Shown: positions 16,779 through 24,625 of the stretch, piece after piece
Layout of the letters: each line of letters starts with the position of its first letter
Numbering within the stretch: position 1 is the stretch's first letter
Origin: Candidatus Zipacnadia bacterium
GTDB taxonomy: Bacteria > Armatimonadota > Zipacnadia > Zipacnadales > Zipacnadaceae
NCBI GenBank assembly: GCA_029820565.1
Contig: JALGUR010000005.1
Span: 1-60,422 of the forward strand
Direction: 5' to 3'
Length of the DNA: 60,422 bases
The notes under the pieces: generated by a model
The model's database searches: none
What the model was told of the DNA's origin: nothing
Seen by the model: the letters and a program-made list of their open reading frames with translations, nothing else
Position numbers and translations under genes: made by a program

Positions 16779-18374
16779 CTACTGCAAATCCTGGATGAAC
16801 TTCAGCACCTTGAGCCGGAGCGTTCCTACATCAAGTTGCGAGTCGGCGTAGATATCGTGAGTATCGGGACGATCCCAGTAGTAGTCAGTCTCCTCGTGTC
16901 CGTGCCAGAAATCCGCTTTTTGTACCTTTGTTTTGGTATCGGCGAGGAACTGTCGGGCTTGCGCGACCACTGGGCCTTGTTTGCCTTCAAGCAACTTCTC
17001 AAGCATCTGCAAGGCGCAGTAGTCCTTGATGCCTTCACGCCGTCCTTCCCAGCCGACGCTGGTAACGATGCCCTCTGGGGTGGGGAGCACAAAGCCATTG
17101 GAGATACCTGGCGTGCCGCTGCCATCCGGATAAATGGCATACTTCTCATGGTTAGTATAGGCCCAGGGACAATTGCCCCGCAGCCCCCAGCCCCACGTGA
17201 ATAGGCCGGCATATTGCCGGTTCCAGCGGGCATTGGTAGCGCGGTGTTGAATGCTATAAGTCCACACTTCTTTGCCCCAGTGCTCGGCCCACTTTAGGAC
17301 GCCGGAGTCGATTGCACGGGGCATGGCGAGCACCCACACATCGATCAACTCACCCAGGTATCCGACCCCAAGTTCATCATTAGCGGTTACAGTACGCATG
17401 CCATGGCCGTGTATCTTTTCAAAGCCCGGCAAAGCGTTCCAGGCCGATTCGGGGGTGTTAGGCTCATCAGCACCATAGGCCAGCAACTCGGGCCAGCCAT
17501 TCTTCTCACACTGGACTTGCAACCAGGCTACTTTTTCGTCATCCCCAGCAATTCTTTCAATGCCTCCTACTAACGCCATACACGGAATATCGGAGTGGAT
17601 GAGACCGGCTTGTTTGGCCAGTGGCAGGCTATGCATCATCCGGCTTTTCTTGGGCGGCAGTTGCGACCAGTCGCCGTAATCGTAGAAAGTGACCATAGTG
17701 TGTCCGTGTTCAGCCATATCGGCGTAGATGGACAATTTCCATTCGTCGGTGCGGGCATATTCGGGTAGGCGTCCCTCGTCAAAATACAGACCAAAGGCAA
17801 TATCTGCGCGGGGCAGTCTGATCGGCAGCACTCTCACCTTAAGCGGCCGGGAAATGGTCTGGCCGCGTTCCAGGTGAAGTGTGACACTGCCTTCTATCAG
17901 CCCCGCCTCGTCCGGCGCCTGAACAGTCAGCCACCAGGCAACGTTGGCACCAGCGGTCGCTTTGTTCTCGTGGCCGGCCAGCGCATTATCCTCCCTCCGG
18001 GGCCACAGCCAGAAGGGAATGCCTAACAATTGGCCCCTGATATTGCGACGCTGAAACCCGACCAGCCGTATCTCCACCGGCACAGGGAAATCCACAGTCA
18101 GGCCCACCGGCCCGCCGTCCTCGTCACTCCACAACGCGACTACTACCGGCTCCTTCTCGCCCCGAGTAGTGGTGGCAGTAAACTCCTCAGCCTCTGCCTC
18201 GGGCTTGGTGTTCTCATACCACATACTGGTGGCCCCCGGTTGCCAGATCGTTGCCGCATTAGCCGCAACCACACTGAGACTAATCCCAATCACACCGGCT
18301 AATGCCAAGAGATATGCTGCGGCCCTACGCCCAGATGTAGCCCATCGTGACGGTATGGATCCTTGAGATCTCAT
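16779..18374 (-). CDS. Secreted GH123/DUF4091-like protein (3)
   Basis: 531 residues with a long N-terminal signal (AAAYLLALAGVIGISLSVVA, cleavage probably after ANAA). The body has the family's beta-sandwich (VTLHLERGQTISRPLKVRVL), barrel segments (ELLAYGADEPNTPESAW, with an Asp-Glu pair where the GH123-like acids are expected) and the closing WEGRREGIKDYCALQML signature. It is shorter than copies 1 and 2, mainly at the N-terminus. It is followed 41 bases later by the PHP gene. The TAC-rich C-terminal segment (WHGHEETDYYWDRPDTHD) is unlike the two paralogues. Confidence 0.78.
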   Translation of the reverse strand: MRSQGSIPSRWATSGRRAAAYLLALAGVIGISLSVVAANAATIWQPGATSMWYENTKPEAEAEEFTATTTRGEKEPVVVALWSDEDGGPVGLTVDFPVPVEIRLVGFQRRNIRGQLLGIPFWLWPRREDNALAGHENKATAGANVAWWLTVQAPDEAGLIEGSVTLHLERGQTISRPLKVRVLPIRLPRADIAFGLYFDEGRLPEYARTDEWKLSIYADMAEHGHTMVTFYDYGDWSQLPPKKSRMMHSLPLAKQAGLIHSDIPCMALVGGIERIAGDDEKVAWLQVQCEKNGWPELLAYGADEPNTPESAWNALPGFEKIHGHGMRTVTANDELGVGYLGELIDVWVLAMPRAIDSGVLKWAEHWGKEVWTYSIQHRATNARWNRQYAGLFTWGWGLRGNCPWAYTNHEKYAIYPDGSGTPGISNGFVLPTPEGIVTSVGWEGRREGIKDYCALQMLEKLLEGKQGPVVAQARQFLADTKTKVQKADFWHGHEETDYYWDRPDTHDIYADSQLDVGTLRLKVLKFIQDLQ

Positions 18375-18513
18375 TATACTATCCTCCCGTAACCACGGTT
18401 GGAATTACGCATGGCCCATTCGGGTAAATGCCATCGCAGGCCAATACCGGCGCCACCAATCCCGGCTCTGTAACCGCAAGTTATGTCATGCTCGCCGCAC
18501 GTTGGTCCTTGGC

Positions 18514-19065
18514 TTACTGCAGCATTGGCTTGCACAGGATGCGGTGTATGGCCAGTTGCTTCAAGTGCTGAGTTGTAGCGGGAGTAGCCGTCATCGCGGT
18601 ATCGGCACCGCGGCCCGTGCCGGCCACTGCTACGACTTTCTGCTCAGGGCTTATAAGCCCGGCATCCGCGGCCATCAGCACAATCTCCAGGCAGACCTTG
18701 GTGCCCTGGCCGAAGGTGCGCAGGATGTTCGCCAGGGCGGTAGGCGCATTGTTTCCATAGAAGCCGTCGGTATGGAACAACATCGTCCCAAAGTGTACAC
18801 AATGGCCTTGCTCTTGGAGGTCTGGTACCAGGTCAAGGTCAAACTCACACTCAGCCGCGAAACCATATTGATGGGGAATCACCACCAGACGAATATCGTC
18901 ATCCTGCACCATCTCGGCCGCTTTTGCCGCGGTAAAGCCAGTAGTAGAGGCTACTACTATCGTGCCCAGACCTTCGCGGCGGGCCGCTTCTACTGCAAGT
19001 CTGAGAGTCTCGTCCGTATTCTGTTTTCCCGGCTGGTCAAAATAGGTTATACTTTCCGTTGCCAT
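18514..19065 (-). CDS. Free-standing pyruvate kinase alpha/beta (C-terminal) domain protein
   Basis: 183 residues matching the C-terminal allosteric domain of pyruvate kinase without the catalytic barrel: TYFDQPGKQNTDETLRLA, then TIVVASTTGFTAAKAAEM and VVIPHQYGFAAECEF. Stand-alone versions occur mainly in archaea and some bacteria, and their role is unknown; a ligand-binding or regulatory function is plausible. GGAGGG precedes the ATG. It is 62 bases downstream of the isomerase-family gene, within the ara run. Confidence 0.8.
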   Translation of the reverse strand: MATESITYFDQPGKQNTDETLRLAVEAARREGLGTIVVASTTGFTAAKAAEMVQDDDIRLVVIPHQYGFAAECEFDLDLVPDLQEQGHCVHFGTMLFHTDGFYGNNAPTALANILRTFGQGTKVCLEIVLMAADAGLISPEQKVVAVAGTGRGADTAMTATPATTQHLKQLAIHRILCKPMLQ

Positions 19066-19127
19066 GTGTTACCCTCCTATTGTAGTTTGTAAGAGTAGGA
19101 TCGGGACCTAACACCTGCCCAGCGCAA

Positions 19128-20543
19128 CTATTCCATATTGTGGCCATATACATCCCAGTCCAGATAGTTTTGCATGCTCTCTATCAGTACTGGGGCGACC
19201 GTGGCGTGGGTAATGGCGACGTGATGCTCGAACCCCCGCGCACAGATATACCATAGCAAGTCCTGGAGGTTCTCTATGAAGGCCACCCCCGCACCGCCAA
19301 AAGTATCCAGAGGGTCATCGGTGAATGTGCCTTCGCCCACATAGGCGGCTATCTCCCCGGCTTCATCATCAGTGGAGACCCGAGCGAAGGTAAATGGCCC
19401 ACTCTTGATGCGCCCCACACACGTTCCGTATGAGTTCTCCCGGCCCACCGTGTCGCCCAGAATATCGTGCTGGCTCATACGTACCTCAGCAAGACAGTCC
19501 TTGGGCAGATTGCTACAGTGGAATAGCACGCACTTGTCAGGGTCATCACCATAGTTGTTGTTCCAGTCCAGCAGGGCGCTGGGCTTGCCCGAAGCCAGCA
19601 TCAGAGCGTACATCCCCACCGCCCCGGTTACATCCACCTCGCAGGCACTGGGCATCAGTTTGTTGCTCATCATACTCATTACCGTGCAGGGCACCACCCC
19701 CAGCGATTCCTCTATGGACGTCCAGCACTGCACTGCGCTGGCGTCCAATTCATTCTCAGCCATCCATTCGTCTATTACCAGAGCCAACTTGGCCATCTTG
19801 ACCAGCGCGGCCTCAGGGACACCTTCGGTGCTCACATATTCGCGGATGGCACCAACTTTTTCCTGGACATTTGCTGCTGCGTCCTCGAGTTTGTCAATGC
19901 GCGCCAGTATCTCAGACAAGTCAATAGGTTCCACACTGATACCGTTGGCCTCCAATATTCTCTCGCTGTAGCGCACCGTATTGAAGGCCGCCGGTCGGGC
20001 GCCAATGGCCCCGATACGGGCGCCCCGCAGCCCGCCGACCACCCGACATACCGCCCCAAACCACTGCAAATCCTCGCGGAAATTCGGCGAGGCCGGCGCG
20101 ACGGTATGCTCGCCGGTCAAAGAATAAGGGATACCGTATTGAGCAAGGTTGTTGCACGCCGAAATTTTGCCACAGAAACTGTCGCGCCGATCAGCAATGG
20201 ACATCTTCGCCGGCTCGTCGGGAAAAGCATGGACGAGCACCGGCACGTCCAGCCCCGACATCTTCACCGTCTCGGCCACGGCTCGCTCGTCACCAAAGTT
20301 GGGCAAAGTGACCAGTATGCCGTCAATTTGGTCAGCATGCTGTTTGAACAAGTCAGCACATTTACCAGCGTCCTGGCGCGTCTCCACTGAGCCGAGGGGC
20401 GTATCCTCCGGCCCCAGGGCTATTACCTGGAAGCCCTGCTGCGCCAGTACTGCCAGCACCTCCTCGCGCCCTTCCCTGACCAAGTGGTCAGGGAAAAATC
20501 CCCGATTGCCAACGATCACTCCCAATGTCATTTCCGTTTTCAT
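19128..20543 (-). CDS. L-fucose/L-arabinose isomerase-family protein
   Basis: 471 residues. LGVIVGNRGFFPDHLVREGR opens the first Rossmann-like domain of the family, GARIGAIGARPAAFNTVRYS is the second, and SACEVDVTGAVGMYAL holds the conserved Glu and Asp near the metal centre. A C-terminal HHVAITHATVAP contributes histidines. These enzymes interconvert aldoses and ketoses with Mn. Because araB and araD lie upstream in the same run, I infer that it does the job of L-arabinose isomerase (AraA), although it is not a canonical AraA sequence. TAGGAGG precedes the ATG. L-fucose as substrate cannot be excluded. Confidence 0.82.
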   Translation of the reverse strand: MKTEMTLGVIVGNRGFFPDHLVREGREEVLAVLAQQGFQVIALGPEDTPLGSVETRQDAGKCADLFKQHADQIDGILVTLPNFGDERAVAETVKMSGLDVPVLVHAFPDEPAKMSIADRRDSFCGKISACNNLAQYGIPYSLTGEHTVAPASPNFREDLQWFGAVCRVVGGLRGARIGAIGARPAAFNTVRYSERILEANGISVEPIDLSEILARIDKLEDAAANVQEKVGAIREYVSTEGVPEAALVKMAKLALVIDEWMAENELDASAVQCWTSIEESLGVVPCTVMSMMSNKLMPSACEVDVTGAVGMYALMLASGKPSALLDWNNNYGDDPDKCVLFHCSNLPKDCLAEVRMSQHDILGDTVGRENSYGTCVGRIKSGPFTFARVSTDDEAGEIAAYVGEGTFTDDPLDTFGGAGVAFIENLQDLLWYICARGFEHHVAITHATVAPVLIESMQNYLDWDVYGHNME

Positions 20544-20573
20544 TACTTTCGCCTCCTAAATGATTTATACTAT

Positions 20574-21671
20574 CTACAGGGGATAGACCCCCAGTTTGCG
20601 TCCTTCATCGTACATTGCCAGCACATTTTCTACTTTGCAGTAGTCGGCGATACTATTACCCGACCCTAACACATAGCCACCACCGGGAGCACAGTGCCGA
20701 ATAATATTACGCGTGTAGCGCCGCACATATTGCTCATCCCTACGAGCCAATACATCCATATCAACGCCACCGACGATCGCGACCCGGTCGCCCCACAGCT
20801 TTTTGGCCTCGGTAACCGGGGTAATAACGTCCTCAAAGGCATGCTTGGCGTCAATACCCACATATTCTATCAAGTCATCCATAATCTGGCTTAATTGCCC
20901 AGCACTATGCAATATAAAGGGCTTGTTGTGGGCATGTGCTGCGTCGGCAAGCCGCTTATGCCACGGGAAGACATACTTCCGCAGGACCTGGGGAGCAACC
21001 AGTGTGCCATGTTTGTGGCCCATATCGTCTCCCAGGCACAACGCGCCGACCGCTGCCATGCTGCTCATTGTCTGGTAAGCAGAAAGCAGTAGGCTGCCGA
21101 CGCGGTCAAAGACCGCCGCGACCAAGTCGGGCTGATCATAAAGACTGTAACAGAGATTCTCATATCCGAACAGCCAGGTGGTATATTCCAATACTCCCGG
21201 AGTCATCCCGATAATCCTCATACCCTCAATCATTACCCGCTCAGCATACTCCAGCGGACCGTAGTCAATATCCTCAGGGGTCGGCCAGGGGTATCTATCA
21301 AAGTCCTCCCAGTTGGCAATTAATCCCATACCCTCATTTCGCCAAGTTCGGTGGCCCTCGGCCAGATTGGCAGTATCGGCGGCATATAGATCAGAGAGAG
21401 GAAAGTCAAGACCTACACGGCCCCTTACGTAGTCATGGCCCATCCGGCGGTACAATTCCACTACATTTTCGTAATAACCTTGAACTATTTCTGCATCACC
21501 GTCTTGGCGCTCTGCCTGACTGGAGTAGCCGACTCGGGGTAGCCGTCTGCCCAGAATGGCTTCCATAATCTCATGGTCATACTTCAACTCCATAAAAGGC
21601 AGCAGATCCGGCTCCCCTTCGCGTAGGAGAACCTTGCATAGGCGCGTGAAGTCAGGTTCCCGGTTTTTCAT
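20574..21671 (-). CDS. Uroporphyrinogen decarboxylase (URO-D)-fold family protein (1)
   Basis: 365 residues from the ATG at 21671; AGGTG lies 8 bases before it, and the alternative GTG at 21683 would overlap that site. URO-D-fold features: NWEDFDRYPWPTPEDIDYG, LGDDMGHKHG, FILHSAGQ, IVGGVDMDVL and GGGYVLGSGNSI. The N-terminal active-site arginine pattern of true HemE is not evident, so this is not a haem enzyme. The His-x-Cys zinc pair of MtaA-type methyltransferases is also absent (HSAG here). It sits between araD and the isomerase-family gene, so it probably serves pentose or glycan catabolism. Reaction unknown. Confidence 0.82.
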   Translation of the reverse strand: MKNREPDFTRLCKVLLREGEPDLLPFMELKYDHEIMEAILGRRLPRVGYSSQAERQDGDAEIVQGYYENVVELYRRMGHDYVRGRVGLDFPLSDLYAADTANLAEGHRTWRNEGMGLIANWEDFDRYPWPTPEDIDYGPLEYAERVMIEGMRIIGMTPGVLEYTTWLFGYENLCYSLYDQPDLVAAVFDRVGSLLLSAYQTMSSMAAVGALCLGDDMGHKHGTLVAPQVLRKYVFPWHKRLADAAHAHNKPFILHSAGQLSQIMDDLIEYVGIDAKHAFEDVITPVTEAKKLWGDRVAIVGGVDMDVLARRDEQYVRRYTRNIIRHCAPGGGYVLGSGNSIADYCKVENVLAMYDEGRKLGVYPL

Positions 21672-21720
21672 AATCGTAATCACCTGCTTAGATGCAGGTT
21701 GTTAGCGGAACTGCACTCAG

Positions 21721-22416
21721 CTACCGCGCAGGCTGGCCGTAGTAGGCATCCTTGCCATGTTTGCGCAGGAAGTGCTTATCCCGAAGTTGTGGACTTATGC
21801 CGCTTACTTCGGGTGATAACATCTCAGTCAGGGCCGCCGTCTGCGCTACCTGCTCCAGCACAATACTGTTTCGCACCGCTTCAGCAGTGGATGTCCCCCA
21901 GGTGAAGGGGCCATGACTGGCTACCAATACCGCCGGCACTTCGGTAGGATCAATGTCCGCGAACGCATCAATTATGGCCCTACCGGTTGCCAGTTCGTAG
22001 TCACCGGCCAGCGCCTCCTCCGTTAGTTCCTCAGTCACCGGCACCACTCCGCGGAAATGATCGGCGTGGGTAGTGCCATAGCAAGGCACAGGGCGACGAG
22101 CCTGGGCCCAGGCGGTAGCATAGGTTGAATGAGTATGGGCTACTCCGCCGATTCCCTCAAATTCACGGTAAAGCAGCAGATGAGTCGGCGTATCCGAGGA
22201 AGGCCGCAGACCCCCTTCAACAATGTTGCCCTCCAGGTCCACGATGACTATGTGCTCAGGCTGCATTTCGTCGTAAGTGAGGCCGCTGGGCTTGATGGCG
22301 ACCAGCCCCGAGTCCGCGTCACGCCCGCTGACATTTCCCCACGTCAGTATCACCAGTCCCGAGCGGTGCAGAGTCAGGTTGGCTTCCCATACATCACGTT
22401 TCAGGTCTTCCAGCAT
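21721..22416 (-). CDS. araD: L-ribulose-5-phosphate 4-epimerase
   Basis: 231 residues, the usual AraD length. LTWGNVSGRD is the phosphate-binding segment, HTHSTYATAWAQ supplies two zinc-ligand histidines, and VASHGPFTWG supplies the third. The enzyme converts L-ribulose 5-phosphate to D-xylulose 5-phosphate, feeding the pentose phosphate pathway. TTAGGTG lies before the ATG. It follows araB by 136 bases, a gap filled by a 12-base tandem repeat and a short hairpin. Confidence 0.93.
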   Translation of the reverse strand: MLEDLKRDVWEANLTLHRSGLVILTWGNVSGRDADSGLVAIKPSGLTYDEMQPEHIVIVDLEGNIVEGGLRPSSDTPTHLLLYREFEGIGGVAHTHSTYATAWAQARRPVPCYGTTHADHFRGVVPVTEELTEEALAGDYELATGRAIIDAFADIDPTEVPAVLVASHGPFTWGTSTAEAVRNSIVLEQVAQTAALTEMLSPEVSGISPQLRDKHFLRKHGKDAYYGQPAR

Positions 22417-22432
22417 ATACGGTCACCTAACT

Positions 22433-22492
22433 AACGACAGGTTCAACAACAGGTCTAACGACAGGTTTAACGGCAGGTGCAAAGACGGGCGC
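22433..22492. repeat. Five-unit 12-bp degenerate tandem repeat between araB and araD
   Basis: Units on the plus strand: AACGACAGGTTC, AACAACAGGTCT, AACGACAGGTTT, AACGGCAGGTGC, AAAGACGGGCGC. In the araB-araD sense the core reads ACCTGTYGTT. It is in phase, fills most of the intercistronic gap and starts 17 bases before the araD ATG. A 6-bp hairpin (TCACGG-CTCG-CCGTGA, 22519-22534) stands between it and the araB stop. Confidence 0.75.
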
Positions 22493-22552
22493 AACAATGA
22501 ACAGCAGTATGGCTACGTTCACGGCTCGCCGTGACCTGTTCGCAGTTCCCCG

Positions 22553-24292
22553 TCAGTTCGAGACTTGCTGCTTGATGTCCAACAACCTCTTCATCACGTC
22601 ATACAGACAGTCGGCGTGCCCCTCCAGCCCAAAACTGTCATGCAGTTGCTTGTAGAGCCCATACAATTGCCCGTAAACCGGCTGGCTGTCTGGATTAGGC
22701 TCATAGACAGTATCTTTGACGCCGGTCATAGCAGCCTGGGCCTGCTCAGTAGTCTCATAGTCGCCTTGCTCACTGCCGGCCACTACAGCGCCAAAGATGG
22801 CCGCCCCTAAAGCGCAGGTCTGGGGCGAGCGCGACAGATAAATGCTTTTGCCGCTTACGTCCGCATATATCTGCATCAGCAGCGCATTTTTCTCGGCAAT
22901 GCCGCCGCAGGCAACGATCCGCTCTATCGGCACGCCATATTCAGCCAGGCGATTGTGAATAGTCAGAGCACCAAAGGCCGTGGCTTCAATCAAGGCCCGA
23001 TAGACCTCGGCCCGATTGGTCTGGAGAGTCTGACCTAATAGCAGCCCGCTAAGCCGAGCGTCCACCAGGATGGTACGGTTTCCGTTGTTCCAGTCCAGAG
23101 CCAGCAGACCACTCTGACCCGGTTTCAACGCGGAAGCCTGACTCGTAAGTTCATCATGCAGGGCAGCGTCGCCCTCGCATAGTTCGGTCACGAACCAGTT
23201 GAAGATGTCCCCCACCGCCGACTGACCTGCTTCAATGCCATAGTAACCCGGGAGCACCGAGCCATCTACAATGCCGCACACGCCGGGAATATTCAAGCTC
23301 TCGCCGGTCTTGGGGGCAACGGTAATGTCACAAGTAGAAGTACCAATAATCTTCACCACCGTCCCGGCAGCAACGCCCGCGCCGACCGCGCCGTAATGGG
23401 CATCAAAACCCCCCACCGCCACCGGGATGCCAGCCACCAGCCCCAACTTCTCCGCCCACTCAGGGCTCAGATAGCCGGCAATGACGTCCGAACTGTAGGC
23501 TTTCTCGTAAAGCCGGGAGCGGAGTTGGCCGATCTTTGGATCCAGCATCGCCAGGAACTCGGCATCGGGCAGGCCCGCCCACTCCTCACAATACATAGCC
23601 TTATGGCCCGCTGCGCAGACGCTGCGCTTGATGTGCTCGGGCCGGGTGTCCCCCGCGAGCAAAGCGGGGATATAGTCACAGAATTCCACCCAACTATAGG
23701 CAGCCTCAAATACGTCGGGCGCTACGAACAGGCAATGCCAGATTTTGGAGAAAAACCACTCCGATGAGTAAGTGCCGCCGCACTTGGCCAGATAATGGGG
23801 CCGATGTTTGGTGGCCAAGGCAGTAATCTTTTCGGCCTCGGCCATAGAGGAGTGATCCTTCCACAGCCACGCCAGAGCATTGATGTTATCCTTGAACTCA
23901 TCCTGCAAAGCCAGTGGCGTACCCTCGCGGTCTACCGGCATAGGGGTAGAACCGGTCGTATCAACGCCGATCCCGATGATTCCTTCGGCAGCAAACCCCG
24001 GCACCGAGTGGGCCTCGGCCAGGGCAGCGGTCACACAACCCACCAGCCCTTCGTGATAGTCGGCCGGATGCTGGCGAGCGACGTGGGGATTGGCGGGGTC
24101 GGTGATAACGCCCTGCTCGCCACGCCGGTAGTTGCGGACGTTAGTGGCGATTTCCTCACCAGTGTCCACGTCTACAATCACCGCCCGCACCGAGTTGGTG
24201 CCGAAATCAATGCCGATGGTGTACTTTTCTGGTGCCAATTCACTCGTCTCCTTGATTATCTCTATTAAGCCATTTTTAACTTGCTTTTTCAC
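22553..24292 (-). CDS. araB: Ribulokinase
   Basis: 579-residue FGGY kinase. YTIGIDFGTNSVRAVIVD is the N-terminal phosphate-1 motif, GVDTTGSTPMPVD the second ribulokinase motif, and VACGGIAEKNALLMQIYAD the C-terminal adenosine region. Length and order fit AraB, which phosphorylates L-ribulose with ATP. The likely start is the GTG at 24292, with GAAGG just before it. It is the first gene of the minus-strand ara/glycan run. Confidence 0.92.
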   Translation of the reverse strand: MKKQVKNGLIEIIKETSELAPEKYTIGIDFGTNSVRAVIVDVDTGEEIATNVRNYRRGEQGVITDPANPHVARQHPADYHEGLVGCVTAALAEAHSVPGFAAEGIIGIGVDTTGSTPMPVDREGTPLALQDEFKDNINALAWLWKDHSSMAEAEKITALATKHRPHYLAKCGGTYSSEWFFSKIWHCLFVAPDVFEAAYSWVEFCDYIPALLAGDTRPEHIKRSVCAAGHKAMYCEEWAGLPDAEFLAMLDPKIGQLRSRLYEKAYSSDVIAGYLSPEWAEKLGLVAGIPVAVGGFDAHYGAVGAGVAAGTVVKIIGTSTCDITVAPKTGESLNIPGVCGIVDGSVLPGYYGIEAGQSAVGDIFNWFVTELCEGDAALHDELTSQASALKPGQSGLLALDWNNGNRTILVDARLSGLLLGQTLQTNRAEVYRALIEATAFGALTIHNRLAEYGVPIERIVACGGIAEKNALLMQIYADVSGKSIYLSRSPQTCALGAAIFGAVVAGSEQGDYETTEQAQAAMTGVKDTVYEPNPDSQPVYGQLYGLYKQLHDSFGLEGHADCLYDVMKRLLDIKQQVSN

Positions 24293-24625
24293 CTTCAGAA
24301 TAAGATTCTACGGCCTTGCCTTACATAGGCTGGCTACGGCAGAGACGCAAGCGAGACGGCTGCTCTCCGGTAGGCGACAGGTGGATTGCTTAGGGTCCGA
24401 TCCACACTGGTTACGTTCGTTTGATGACAGGTACCCGTGTGGGACAACCGATAGTAGTATGCTAATTCTCTTATTGGAGAATTTTACCTCTCTTGGACTC
24501 GGCAATTGGGCAACAGATTGCCCCATAGTTGGCCAGTCCCCAATTATTTACCAAATTACTGATAGTTTGAAGGAAATGGTTCAATTATGGCGAAACTGTT
24601 AACATTATCAATGGAGGTTAGACAT
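24293..24625. promoter_or_regulatory. Divergent regulatory gap between araB and the 5'-nucleotidase gene
   Basis: 333 bases without a gene. It holds a strong hairpin at 24378-24409 (CAG-GTGGAT paired with ATCCAC-A-CTG, 9 bp with one bulged A) and a second at 24507-24524 (GGGCAA-CAGA-TTGCCC). Either could be an operator for araB or a leader structure for the plus-strand gene. I could not pick a convincing promoter in either direction. Confidence 0.4.

Noticed and set aside
18502..19092. Plus-strand open frame of about 196 codons
   Set aside because: It mirrors the pyruvate-kinase C-domain gene, which has the expected family motifs and ribosome-binding site.
20574..21671. hemE
   Set aside because: The fold is right, but the HemE N-terminal arginine motif is not evident and no haem-synthesis gene is near.
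22433..22492. CRISPR-like array
   Set aside because: Units are 12 bp with no spacers, and no cas genes are near.
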